From a bacterium (GTDB taxonomy: Bacteria > Verrucomicrobiota > Verrucomicrobiia > Limisphaerales > UBA11358): DNA of 7,828 bases. Under the pieces are notes generated by a model that searched no databases, had not been told where the DNA came from, and worked only from the letters and a program-made list of their open reading frames with translations. The position numbers and the translations under genes are program-made. Where the stretch lies: assembly GCA_021781185.1 (NCBI GenBank), contig JAJXXI010000495.1:1-7828 (forward strand), written 5' to 3'. This document shows, in pieces, positions 1 to 6,307 of this stretch (positions within the stretch are counted from its first letter, which is position 1; the number at the start of each line of letters is the position of its first letter).

Positions 1-444
1 ACCCTTTTACCATGTTTTCGCGGCCGCTTCAATTCTTAATCATCCGTGCTCCGTCTCTTGAGGGCACAAACTCATGCCTCCAGCCATTTTGACCCAAAAG
101 TGGGGCGACAAGAAACTATTACCGGTGCCACCGTCATTACAAAAATGATCAAACCCGGCCCGGAATCGGGGCGGATGGCTTTCAATCCAAACGGAATGAC
201 CGCGTCGGCGATAGCAAGAATTCCATTTTCCCAGAGCCAGATCGCGAAAATTGGCAACGCGCGTCTGCCACCAGCATCACCGCCCTACACGCGGCTGGCT
301 TGGCGCGCGGGCTAATCGCAAGCCAAGGTCATCCTGCATCACCATCCGGCGCACAACAAATCGCGAATCTGCCCGGCCAATATTTCAATTCCGCTGCTGC
401 ACATAGAGGTGGCGAATCCGCAGCCGGCTGGCTAGATTCCGGCC
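1..444. other. Stretch without a supportable gene
   Basis: Open frames exist on both strands here (for example 46-315 + and 72-257 -). None has a convincing start, a ribosome site, or protein sequence resembling a known family. The - strand frame at 72-257 is rather hydrophobic but is closed upstream by a stop shortly before its TTG start. No tRNA, strong terminator or clear promoter was seen. The region could be the leader of the permease gene at 445 or a decayed gene remnant; I cannot tell which. Confidence 0.6.
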
Positions 445-2247
445 GTGGAATTATTCCTGGTCATCGCGTTGCTGGTGGCGGCGATGTTTCTCTTCAGCAG
501 CGAGCGGCTGCCCGTGGAGCTCGTGTCGCTGCTGGTGCTGGGAACTTTGCTGCTGATCTGCATCGCCGGTCCGGCCACCGGGCTGGTGCGGCCTGACAAA
601 TGGATCACGCTGGAAGAGGGACTTTCCGGCTTCAGCAATCCGGCCGTGGTGACGGTCGCGGCCATGTTCGTGCTGAGCGGCGGCCTGAAGAAAACCGGTG
701 CCCTGGCCGTGGTCGGACGCATGCTGGTTCGCTGGGGGCGTAACCAGACGGTGCTGCTGTTCCTGATGATGTTGATCGTCGGGGCAGTGTCCGCATTCGC
801 CAACAACACCGCCACCGTGGCGGTCTTGTTGCCGGTCGTGCTAATGGTGTGCGCCCGCCGGAAACTTTCCACTTCCGGCTTCCTGATTCCGCTTTCGTTT
901 GCCGCGCAATTCGGCGGCGTCTGCACCCTGATCGGCACCTCCACCAACTTGCTGGTGAGTTCCTTTTCGGAAAAGGCCGGGATGGGCGCCTTCCGCATGT
1001 TTGAGTTTGGCCAGTTGGGCTGTATTCTTCTGGCGGCGGGGATGCTTTATCTGCTCATCACCAGCCGCTGGCTTCTTCCGGCACGGCGGGGCGGGGAACT
1101 GACCGAAGCCTACCAGCTCCGCGAATATGTCACCGAAGTGCGCGTGATGCCCGGCTCGCCGCTGGTCGCCAAAACCGCGTCCGAAAGCCGGCTGAGCGAG
1201 AAGCATGACGTCATCGTGCTTGAAATCCTGCGCGACCAGCAGCGGATCTGGACCCCGGAGGAAACGCGCCTCCGCGCCGGCGACATCCTGCTGGTGCGCG
1301 GCCAGGTCAAGAACCTGCTGGATCTTCGTGCCAGCACCGGCCTGGAGATCGAGTCCGAATTCAAGTTGAAAGACGAGACGCTGGCGGAACAGGACCTGAC
1401 GCTCGTGGAAGCGCTCGTCGCACCGCGTTCGCGCCTGGCCGGCCACACGCTGGCCAGCGCGGATTTCCGCTGGCGTTACGACGCCATCGTGCTGGCGTTG
1501 CAGCGGCAGGGACATTTATTACGGGAAAAGCTGGCCTCCGTGCGCCTGCGCTTTGGCGATGCCCTGCTGTTGTTGCTGCGCAAAGGCGATCTGCCCCGGT
1601 TGCGCGCCAATGACAACCTCATTGTGCTGTCGGAGGTGGAAACACCCACCCTGCGTGGCGGCAAAGCACTCGTTGCCATCGGCATCATCAGCACGGTCGT
1701 CGGACTGGCGGCATTGGGCATCGCGCCAATCCTGGTCTGTGCGATTGTGGGGGCGGTGCTGATGGTGCTCGTGCGCTGTCTGACCATTGAACAGGCGCTG
1801 GAGGCGATTGACTGGAAGGTGATTTTTCTGCTGGCCGGCGTGCTGCCACTCGGACTGGCGCTGCAGCGGTCCGGCGGCGCACAATACATCACGGAACACA
1901 CGCTGGGGACAGTGGCCCAGTTCGGCCCGCTGGTGGCGCTGGCGGTGTTGTATTTCCTGACGGCGGTGCTCACCGAATTCATGAGCAACAACGCGGCGGC
2001 GGTGCTGCTCGCGCCCATTGCCATTTCCACGGCAGCCGGACTGGGCGTGGAGGCCAAGCCATTTCTGATGGCCGTGGCCTTCGCGGCGTCCACCAGTTTC
2101 GCCACGCCGGTGGGCTACCAAACCAACACGATGGTTTACAGTGCCGGCGGCTACCGGTTCACGGATTTCACGAAGATCGGCGTGCCGCTGAACCTGATAT
2201 TCTGGGCGCTGTCGGTTTATTTCATCCCGAAATTCTGGCCATTTTGA
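445..2247 (+). CDS. SLC13/DASS-family permease with two RCK_C (TrkA-C) domains
   Basis: A 600-residue inner-membrane transporter of the divalent anion:Na+ symporter (SLC13/ArsB-NhaD) superfamily. The N-terminal membrane half (about 1-215) carries FANNTATVAVLLP, with the Asn pair at 120-121, and TLIGTSTNLLV. The C-terminal half (about 405-600) carries the matching repeat FMSNNAAAVLLAP (Asn pair 515-516) and TPVGYQTNTMVY, a typical family signature. Between the halves lie two soluble RCK_C-like domains, about 226-297 and 318-393, each ending in a GD-(I/A)-LL element. This architecture is known from bacterial and algal sulfate or anion permeases (SAC1/SLT type), but the substrate cannot be read from sequence. 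GTG at 445 is the earliest start because an in-frame TAG lies at 433-435; no Shine-Dalgarno is evident. The first residues already form a membrane helix followed by ERLPVELVSLLVL, so the N-terminus looks complete. Its 3' end converges on the mscS-like gene with only 18 bases between them. Confidence 0.93.
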   Translation: MELFLVIALLVAAMFLFSSERLPVELVSLLVLGTLLLICIAGPATGLVRPDKWITLEEGLSGFSNPAVVTVAAMFVLSGGLKKTGALAVVGRMLVRWGRNQTVLLFLMMLIVGAVSAFANNTATVAVLLPVVLMVCARRKLSTSGFLIPLSFAAQFGGVCTLIGTSTNLLVSSFSEKAGMGAFRMFEFGQLGCILLAAGMLYLLITSRWLLPARRGGELTEAYQLREYVTEVRVMPGSPLVAKTASESRLSEKHDVIVLEILRDQQRIWTPEETRLRAGDILLVRGQVKNLLDLRASTGLEIESEFKLKDETLAEQDLTLVEALVAPRSRLAGHTLASADFRWRYDAIVLALQRQGHLLREKLASVRLRFGDALLLLLRKGDLPRLRANDNLIVLSEVETPTLRGGKALVAIGIISTVVGLAALGIAPILVCAIVGAVLMVLVRCLTIEQALEAIDWKVIFLLAGVLPLGLALQRSGGAQYITEHTLGTVAQFGPLVALAVLYFLTAVLTEFMSNNAAAVLLAPIAISTAAGLGVEAKPFLMAVAFAASTSFATPVGYQTNTMVYSAGGYRFTDFTKIGVPLNLIFWALSVYFIPKFWPF

Positions 2248-2265
2248 ATGGGCGCAAACCGCTCC

Positions 2266-3168
2266 TCAATCCGCCGCCAGCTTCACATCCGTGGTGCCGT
2301 CTGGCTTGGTTTCCAGCGTAATTTTTCCTGAACGTAAATGCAGGTCCCGCTGCGGGAAGGGGATTTCGATTCGGTGCTCCCGCAATTTGCGCTCCATGGC
2401 AAAATATAGTTCGCTGCGAAAGGCCGTGGGCCGATGCGCCATGTCAATGGTCCAGACGGCCAGCTCGAAATTCAGCGAACTGTCACCAAATTCAAGAAAG
2501 CGGACGGACGGAACCGGTCTTTAAGCACGCCGGGATGCTCCGCTGCGAGTTCCAGCAACAACTGCCGGAGTTTCTCAAGGTCACTGCCGTAGGCCACGCC
2601 CACGGGCAGACGCAGGCGCACCTTGGGATCACCGTAACTCTAGTTAGTGACGGCCTGAGTGATGAAATAGGAGTTCGGCACAATGATGGTGATGTTGTCA
2701 TTCGTCACGACCGTCGTGCTGCGCTGGTTGATCCGGGTGACCTGTCCAGCCACACCGCCGACCATCGATGCGATGGCCGATGGCGATGGGCCGCTCGGCG
2801 AGAATGACCAGTCCGCTGATGAAATTGCTGACGATGTTTTGCAGGCCGAAGCCGATGCCGACTCCCAACGCGCCGATCATGACCGCGAAGGCACTCAAGT
2901 CCAGATGCACCACCTTGAACGCAAAAAACATCCCGACAGCAATGAAGCAATAGCCGGCGAAACGGCTCAAGGCGTTTTGCAGGTCCGGCCCCAGGTGCGT
3001 GCGTGCCGGCACGCGCCGCCGCAGAAAACGCTCCGCCACGGGCACCAGCACCACGATCACCAACAGCTTGAAAACGCTGGTCAAGGTTAGTTGGCTGTCC
3101 CCCAGACTGATCGGGTAATTGAGAATTTTTTGAAATTCTTCCCACCAACGGTTCAATGCTTCGTTCAT
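2266..3168 (-). pseudogene. MscS-type mechanosensitive channel, broken by two frameshifts and a stop
   Basis: The repaired reading is about 300 residues, close to E. coli MscS. ATG at 3168-3166 has a GAGGA site seven bases upstream. Residues 28-48 and 67-87 are membrane helices. Residues 92-125 contain the pore-lining TM3 signature GALGVGIGFGLQNIVSNF followed by SGLVILAERPI. After Ile134-Asp135 an extra base (G pair at 2762-2763) shifts the frame. In the corrected frame the beta domain continues with VGGVAGQVTRINQRSTTVVT and NDNITIIVPNSYFITQAVTN. Then comes TAG (2642-2640) where family members usually have Trp, then SYGDPKVRLRLPVGVAYGSD. A base is missing near 2516-2517 in a CCGG context. The original frame resumes with RFLEFGDSSLNFEL and ends IEIPFPQRDLHLRSG plus about 15 residues to TGA 2268-2266. 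The two indels cancel, so start and stop share a frame. The uncorrected product stops at 2698, after about 135 authentic residues. Either a recent pseudogene or a poor-quality stretch of sequence. Confidence 0.9.
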
Positions 3169-3175
3169 AATTCAA

Positions 3176-3180
3176 TCCTC
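3176..3180 (-). promoter_or_regulatory. Shine-Dalgarno site of the mscS-like gene
   Basis: GAGGA on the - strand, seven bases before the ATG at 3168. It decides in favour of this start over the shadow frame that begins at 3175. Confidence 0.6.
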
Positions 3181-3333
3181 ATGACTCTGAGTTCAACGCG
3201 CGCCCCTTCACCCACGTTGCGGTCATCGCCACCAACAATTTTAAACACGCGCGCGGATGGCGCGAAGTTTTGCCGCCACGGAGGCAATAGGGCTGGCATG
3301 GAAGGTAACTTTGCTTAAACTGTCCCTGCGGTC

Positions 3334-3358
3334 AAACCGGTTTGTTGTCCGGTTGTTT
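3334..3358. repeat. Palindrome and imperfect direct repeat just upstream of the kinase gene
   Basis: AAACCGGTTT (3334-3343) is a perfect 10-base palindrome. Its right part, CCGGTTTGTT (3337-3346), recurs imperfectly as CCGGTTGTTT (3349-3358), 12 bases further on, about one helical turn. The second copy ends seven bases before the ATG at 3366. Spacing and symmetry would suit an operator for a dimeric regulator, but this is inference, and short motifs like this arise by chance in GC-rich DNA. Confidence 0.25.
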
Positions 3359-3365
3359 CGCTGCC

Positions 3366-4850
3366 ATGAGAACACTTTCACAAGCCAGCCGCAAGCGGCC
3401 AGGTCCCCGGGCAGCCGCCAAGCGGCCGGTGAACGGGATGTCTCCAGCCGGTGTGCGCAACCAGTTGGCGGCGATCGTGGAATATTGCAATGACGCCATT
3501 TTCACCCGGACCGTGGAAGGCATCATCACGACCTGGAACGCGGCGGCGGAACGAATCTTTGGTTATTCGGCCGCAGAAATGATCGGCCGCTCCGGTCACC
3601 GGTTGCTGCCGCCGGGCCATCGCGATGAATTTCGCGGCCTGCTCAATCGCATCCGCCAGGGAGAGGCGGTGCGGCAGTTTGAAACGGAACGCCGGCGTAA
3701 AGACGGACGGCGCATCCACGTTTCACTGACGCTCTCGCCGGTGCGCGATGCGGCCCGCCGCCTGACTGCTTTTTCCACGATTGCCCGCGACATTGCCGAG
3801 GAACGCCAGATGCGCTCGGTGCTGGTTCGCCGCGAACACGAGCTGCAAGATCTTTTTGACGAGGCATCGGTAGGATTAATTTTGCTGACGCGGGATGGAA
3901 TCATTCTCCGGACAAACCGGGCGTTCTCCGAGCTGACCCACCTGAATCCCGGACAGATGGCCGGCTGCGCGCTGGCCGAATTCCATCCGGACGCCGCCCT
4001 GATGAAGTCGTTGCTGGAACGACTGGCCGCGCGACAGACGCTGCATAATTTCCCGACCGAGCTGCGGGCGCGTGACGGTCAGACACGCCATGTGCTGGTG
4101 GATGCCAACGTGCTGTGGGAGCATGGTCGTTTTGTGCATTCGCGCTGGTTTGTGCGCGACATTTCCCGGCGCAAACAACTCGAACGCGAGCTGCTTGAAT
4201 TGAGCGAGCATGAACGGCGCGGCTTTGCGCAGGAATTGCACGACGGCCTTGGCCAGCAGTTGGGCGGCATCGCCTATCTGAGCAATGTGCTGCGCGAAAA
4301 GCTCACCGAGCGGAACGCGGCTGAAGCCGGCGAAGCCACCCGCATCTTCGGCCTGGTGCGCGATGCCATCGAGCAAACCCGCCGCATCTCGCGCGGCCTT
4401 TCGCCTATCCGCGCCGAGCCGGACGGTTTGATGTTTGCCCTCCGCGAACTGGCGTCGCAAACCACTGAATTATTCCGGGTTCGCTGTGATTTCAACTGTG
4501 TCCAGCCAGTCCTCATTGGCGACGTCTCGCTTGCCGCCCACCTTTACCGCATTGCGCAAGAGGCGGTGAACAACGCGCTCAAGCACGCGAAGCCGCGCCG
4601 CCTGCAAGTTCATTTACGCCAGATGCGGGATAAAATCACGCTGGCAGTGATGGACGACGGCAAAGGCATCGGAAAAATTTCCCCGCAACGCCAGGGGCTG
4701 GGCCTGCACATCATGAAATATCGCGCCGGGCTGGTGCGGGGAATTTTGACGGTGCGCCCCCGGCGCGGGCGGGGCACCGAAGTGATCTGTTCCGTGATCC
4801 ATACGGAGGCAAAAGCTCGTTCGCGTCGCAAACCGGCAACGGTGCATTGA
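3366..4850 (+). CDS. Soluble PAS-PAS sensor histidine kinase (HisKA_3, NarL/DegS-like)
   Basis: A 494-residue kinase without membrane segments, so probably a cytoplasmic sensor. After a basic N-terminus, PAS domain 1 spans about 33-148 (VEYCNDAIFTRTVEGIITTW, NAAAERIFGYSAAEMIG, ending FSTIARDIAEER). PAS domain 2 begins near Glu159 (LFDEASVGLILLTRDG) and ends at the linker RDISRRKQLERELLELSEHE. The HisKA_3 dimerisation box ERRGFAQELHDGLGQQLGGI carries the expected phosphoacceptor His292. The ATPase domain has the N-box RIAQEAVNNALKHA (Asn402-Asn403), the G1 box MDDGKGIG (Asp430-Gly434) and GLGLHIMKYRA. No cofactor-binding residue is recognisable in the PAS domains, so the signal is unknown. The ATG at 3366 is preferred; a TTG at 3342 in the same frame would add eight residues. 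No Shine-Dalgarno is obvious. The TGA lies five bases before the ATG of the response regulator, indicating one transcription unit and a cognate pair. Confidence 0.93.
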   Translation: MRTLSQASRKRPGPRAAAKRPVNGMSPAGVRNQLAAIVEYCNDAIFTRTVEGIITTWNAAAERIFGYSAAEMIGRSGHRLLPPGHRDEFRGLLNRIRQGEAVRQFETERRRKDGRRIHVSLTLSPVRDAARRLTAFSTIARDIAEERQMRSVLVRREHELQDLFDEASVGLILLTRDGIILRTNRAFSELTHLNPGQMAGCALAEFHPDAALMKSLLERLAARQTLHNFPTELRARDGQTRHVLVDANVLWEHGRFVHSRWFVRDISRRKQLERELLELSEHERRGFAQELHDGLGQQLGGIAYLSNVLREKLTERNAAEAGEATRIFGLVRDAIEQTRRISRGLSPIRAEPDGLMFALRELASQTTELFRVRCDFNCVQPVLIGDVSLAAHLYRIAQEAVNNALKHAKPRRLQVHLRQMRDKITLAVMDDGKGIGKISPQRQGLGLHIMKYRAGLVRGILTVRPRRGRGTEVICSVIHTEAKARSRRKPATVH

Positions 4851-4855
4851 ATCCC

Positions 4856-5536
4856 ATGGCCCGAACCAAAACATTAAAAACCGGGGAGGCACGCAAAAAA
4901 ATCCTGGTCGTGGACGACCATGCGGTGCTGCGTGAGGGATTGACGGCGCAAATCAACCGCGAGCCGGGCCTCATCGTTTGCGGACAGGCGGAAAACGCGC
5001 GGGAGGCGGTGGCGGCGGTGGAAAAACTGGAACCTGATCTGGTGTTGGCGGACATCACCTTGCCAGGTCGCAACGGGCTGGAACTCATCCGCGACCTGCG
5101 CGCGCTGCGACCCGGACTGCCGGTGTTGGTGCTGTCCATGCACGACGCCTCGCTGTTCGCCGAGCGGGTTTTACGGGCGGGCGGACGCGGCTACATCTCC
5201 AAACAGCAGAGCGGTCAACGGCTCATTCATGCCATTCGGCAGGTCCTGGGCGGCCGGATCTATTTGAGCGACGAGGTGTCCACGCAGTTGTTCGACAGCC
5301 TCACCGGCCAGCGCCCCGGGAAAACGCTTTCACCGGTCGAACAGCTTACCGATCGCGAACTAGAAGTGTTCACCTTGATCGGCCAGGCCAGGGAGACCAA
5401 GGAAATCACCCGCCGCCTCGGCATGAGCGCGAAGACGGTTGAAGCCCACCGCGCCAGCATCAAGCGCAAGCTCAAGCTCAAGACCGGCCCGGAACTCACG
5501 CGCCACGCCGTGCTCTGGGTCGAAGCGGTGCAGTAG
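4856..5536 (+). CDS. NarL/FixJ-type response regulator with LuxR DNA-binding domain
   Basis: A 226-residue transcription factor, the likely partner of the kinase immediately upstream. The receiver domain (about 15-135) begins ILVVDDHAVLREGL with acidic Asp20-Asp21, has the phosphoacceptor Asp66 in LADITLPGRNG, the switch Ser94 in VLSMHD and the conserved Lys116 in GGRGYISKQQ, so every catalytic position is present. The C-terminal helix-turn-helix (about 160-225) reads LTDRELEVFTLIGQARETKE followed by ITRRLGMSAKTVEAHRASIK, a standard GerE/LuxR domain. The ATG at 4856 is preferred. A TTG at 4847 overlaps the kinase stop and would add three residues, giving translational coupling; no Shine-Dalgarno is evident for either. 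Its targets are not known from sequence; the stress genes downstream are plausible by proximity only. Confidence 0.95.
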   Translation: MARTKTLKTGEARKKILVVDDHAVLREGLTAQINREPGLIVCGQAENAREAVAAVEKLEPDLVLADITLPGRNGLELIRDLRALRPGLPVLVLSMHDASLFAERVLRAGGRGYISKQQSGQRLIHAIRQVLGGRIYLSDEVSTQLFDSLTGQRPGKTLSPVEQLTDRELEVFTLIGQARETKEITRRLGMSAKTVEAHRASIKRKLKLKTGPELTRHAVLWVEAVQ

Positions 5537-5582
5537 TTTATCCTTCAAAATTCATCAGTGCTGACCGCGAAGAAAACGGGAA

Positions 5583-5601
5583 CCCCGGCCACCTGACGGG
5601 G
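5583..5601 (+). repeat. Short inverted repeat after the response regulator
   Basis: CCCCG (5583-5587) and CGGGG (5597-5601) with a nine-base loop, 46 bases after the response regulator stop. It could be part of a terminator, but there is no T-tract behind it, so intrinsic termination is not supported. Confidence 0.2.
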
Positions 5602-5637
5602 AAATGGAAACAAAGGAATTCCACCATCACTCCCCGC

Positions 5638-5656
5638 TTTCTGACAAATCCAGAAA
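5638..5656. repeat. A/T-rich inverted repeat TTTCTG-N7-CAGAAA
   Basis: Perfect six-base arms at 5638-5643 and 5651-5656 with a seven-base spacer, in a locally AT-richer patch of an otherwise GC-rich region. The form suits a binding site for a dimeric regulator; nothing else supports that role. Confidence 0.25.
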
Positions 5657-5710
5657 AAATCAACCCTAGTCGTTTCACTGAGGCGCGCGGCGGGGTTCAG
5701 CCAATGGTCC

Positions 5711-5737
5711 CACCACCCTGTGCCTGCTAAGGTGGTG
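5711..5737 (+). repeat. Inverted repeat CACCACC / GGTGGTG
   Basis: Perfect seven-base arms at 5711-5717 and 5731-5737 flank a 13-base loop. There is no following T-tract. It could fold as an RNA hairpin in a leader or act as a DNA site; the role is unknown. Confidence 0.3.
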
Positions 5738-5808
5738 CTGTGAAAAGGATCATTCCCATGAACCACCATCATGGCGGAGCAATGGCAGCCGCCGTCCGGG
5801 CTTCCGCA

Positions 5809-5825
5809 ACGTCAAAGGCTGACGT
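5809..5825. repeat. Inverted repeat ACGTCA-N5-TGACGT
   Basis: Perfect six-base arms (5809-5814 and 5820-5825) around AAGGC. The right arm runs into the second copy of the CGTCCGGGC direct repeat. A dimeric-regulator site is possible; this is inference. Confidence 0.25.
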
Positions 5826-5876
5826 CCGGGCGTTGGCCGTTACGAAATTCAGCCACGAGGAATTTGTGGTTGTCAT

Positions 5877-5933
5877 TTGCCGGGGCCCCGTTTTTCCCCC
5901 CGGACGACCGGCAATGACTCCCGTTATTGCCGG
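5877..5933 (+). repeat. Three-part repeat allowing two exclusive hairpins
   Basis: TTGCCGG occurs at 5877-5883 and again inside ATTGCCGG at 5926-5933; the reverse complement CCGGCAAT lies between them at 5908-5915. The middle element can pair with the downstream copy (eight base pairs, ten-base loop) or with the upstream copy (seven base pairs, 24-base loop), but not both. A third option pairs CCGGGG (5880-5885) with CCCCGG (5898-5903). It sits about 60 bases upstream of the ORF at 5996. It could be an RNA switch in a leader, or simply a cluster of protein-binding half-sites. Confidence 0.35.
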
Positions 5934-5995
5934 GGATTTGGACCAGGCCGGATCGGCGGCCGGTTCCACTCTTCTCAACCCTGTTTTATCCACGT

Positions 5996-6184
5996 ATGAA
6001 GAATCGTTGCAAACATCCGGCTGTCCAGCCGCAGCCGAGTATTCCCGGTCTGACACGTCGGATGGTCAAAGCCCACGCCGCGCGGCTGTTTCGCGACGTG
6101 TTTCCCCGCCAGCCGTTGACGGCCCAGGAATGGCTCCTGGTGGAGCAGGACTTGGCGCGCAAACTCGAGCGCGACGGTTTCTGA
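5996..6184 (+). CDS. Small hypothetical protein upstream of uspA
   Basis: A 62-residue basic, soluble protein with no signal peptide or membrane helix. The C-terminal two thirds reads like a real folded helical domain (VKAHAARLFRDVFPRQPLTA, then QEWLLVEQDLARKLERDGF). Codons from about residue 24 onward strongly favour G or C in third position, as in the neighbouring genes, whereas the overlapping frames give low-complexity sequence. ATG 5996 is the best start; an upstream start in the same frame would add residues rich in Arg and Pro. There is no Shine-Dalgarno. I do not recognise a named family. Similar short proteins ending in a Trp, a Glu-x-Asp-Leu stretch and Asp-Gly occur, in my recollection, in Verrucomicrobia genomes, but I cannot verify that here. 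Possibly cotranscribed with the universal stress gene that follows. Confidence 0.6.
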   Translation: MKNRCKHPAVQPQPSIPGLTRRMVKAHAARLFRDVFPRQPLTAQEWLLVEQDLARKLERDGF

Positions 6185-6307
6185 ACGGTGATGCAGATTC
6201 ACCGCGCCCTCGGTTGCATTGTTCCGCAACTCCGCTCCCGGGCGACGGGTTTGAATCCGAAGGTTGCAGTTAATAGTGCGGTTGCCACAAAACCAGTAAT
6301 CGTCCAA

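Larger units (their letters stand above)
5537..5995. other. Gene-poor stretch rich in short inverted repeats
   Basis: About 460 bases between the response regulator stop and the small ORF at 5996. I find no convincing gene. A + frame from GTG 5740 runs to 6273, but its protein is low-complexity Ala/Pro/Arg and overlaps the better-supported gene at 5996-6184 in another frame. The stretch contains several perfect short inverted repeats, listed separately: 5583-5601, 5638-5656, 5711-5737, 5809-5825 and 5908-5933. It also holds the 10-base palindrome CGGGGCCCCG (5881-5890) followed by five T. CGTCCGGGC occurs twice, at 5793-5801 and 5823-5831. It probably holds the end of the two-component operon and the promoter region of the stress cluster. 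Confidence 0.5.

Noticed and set aside
72..257. Hydrophobic 61-residue - strand frame
   Set aside because: TTG start without a ribosome site, an in-frame stop just upstream, Pro- and Ile-rich content without a family match, and no neighbour to support it.
841..1515. Long antisense frame within the permease gene
   Set aside because: A product of GC-rich codon bias on the opposite strand; it is His/Gln/Arg-rich with no domain-like sequence.
2492..2701. - strand frame that looks like a separate small gene
   Set aside because: It lies inside the mscS-like gene in neither of the frames that give MscS-like protein. It is a shadow.
3217..3245. Sigma-70-like pair TTGCGG / TTTAAA with a 17-base spacer
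   Set aside because: The -35 matches only three of six and the -10 four of six consensus bases; such pairs are common by chance, and the host's promoter rules are unknown.
3296..3318. Sigma-54-like promoter TGG...TTTGCT upstream of the kinase
   Set aside because: The GG-to-GC distance is 11 from one GG and 16 from the other, not the required 10, and the -24 element is poor.
5740..6273. A 177-residue + frame starting at GTG 5740
   Set aside because: Low-complexity Ala/Pro/Arg/Ser protein with no family resemblance. It overlaps the better-supported 5996-6184 gene in another frame and lacks a sound ribosome site.
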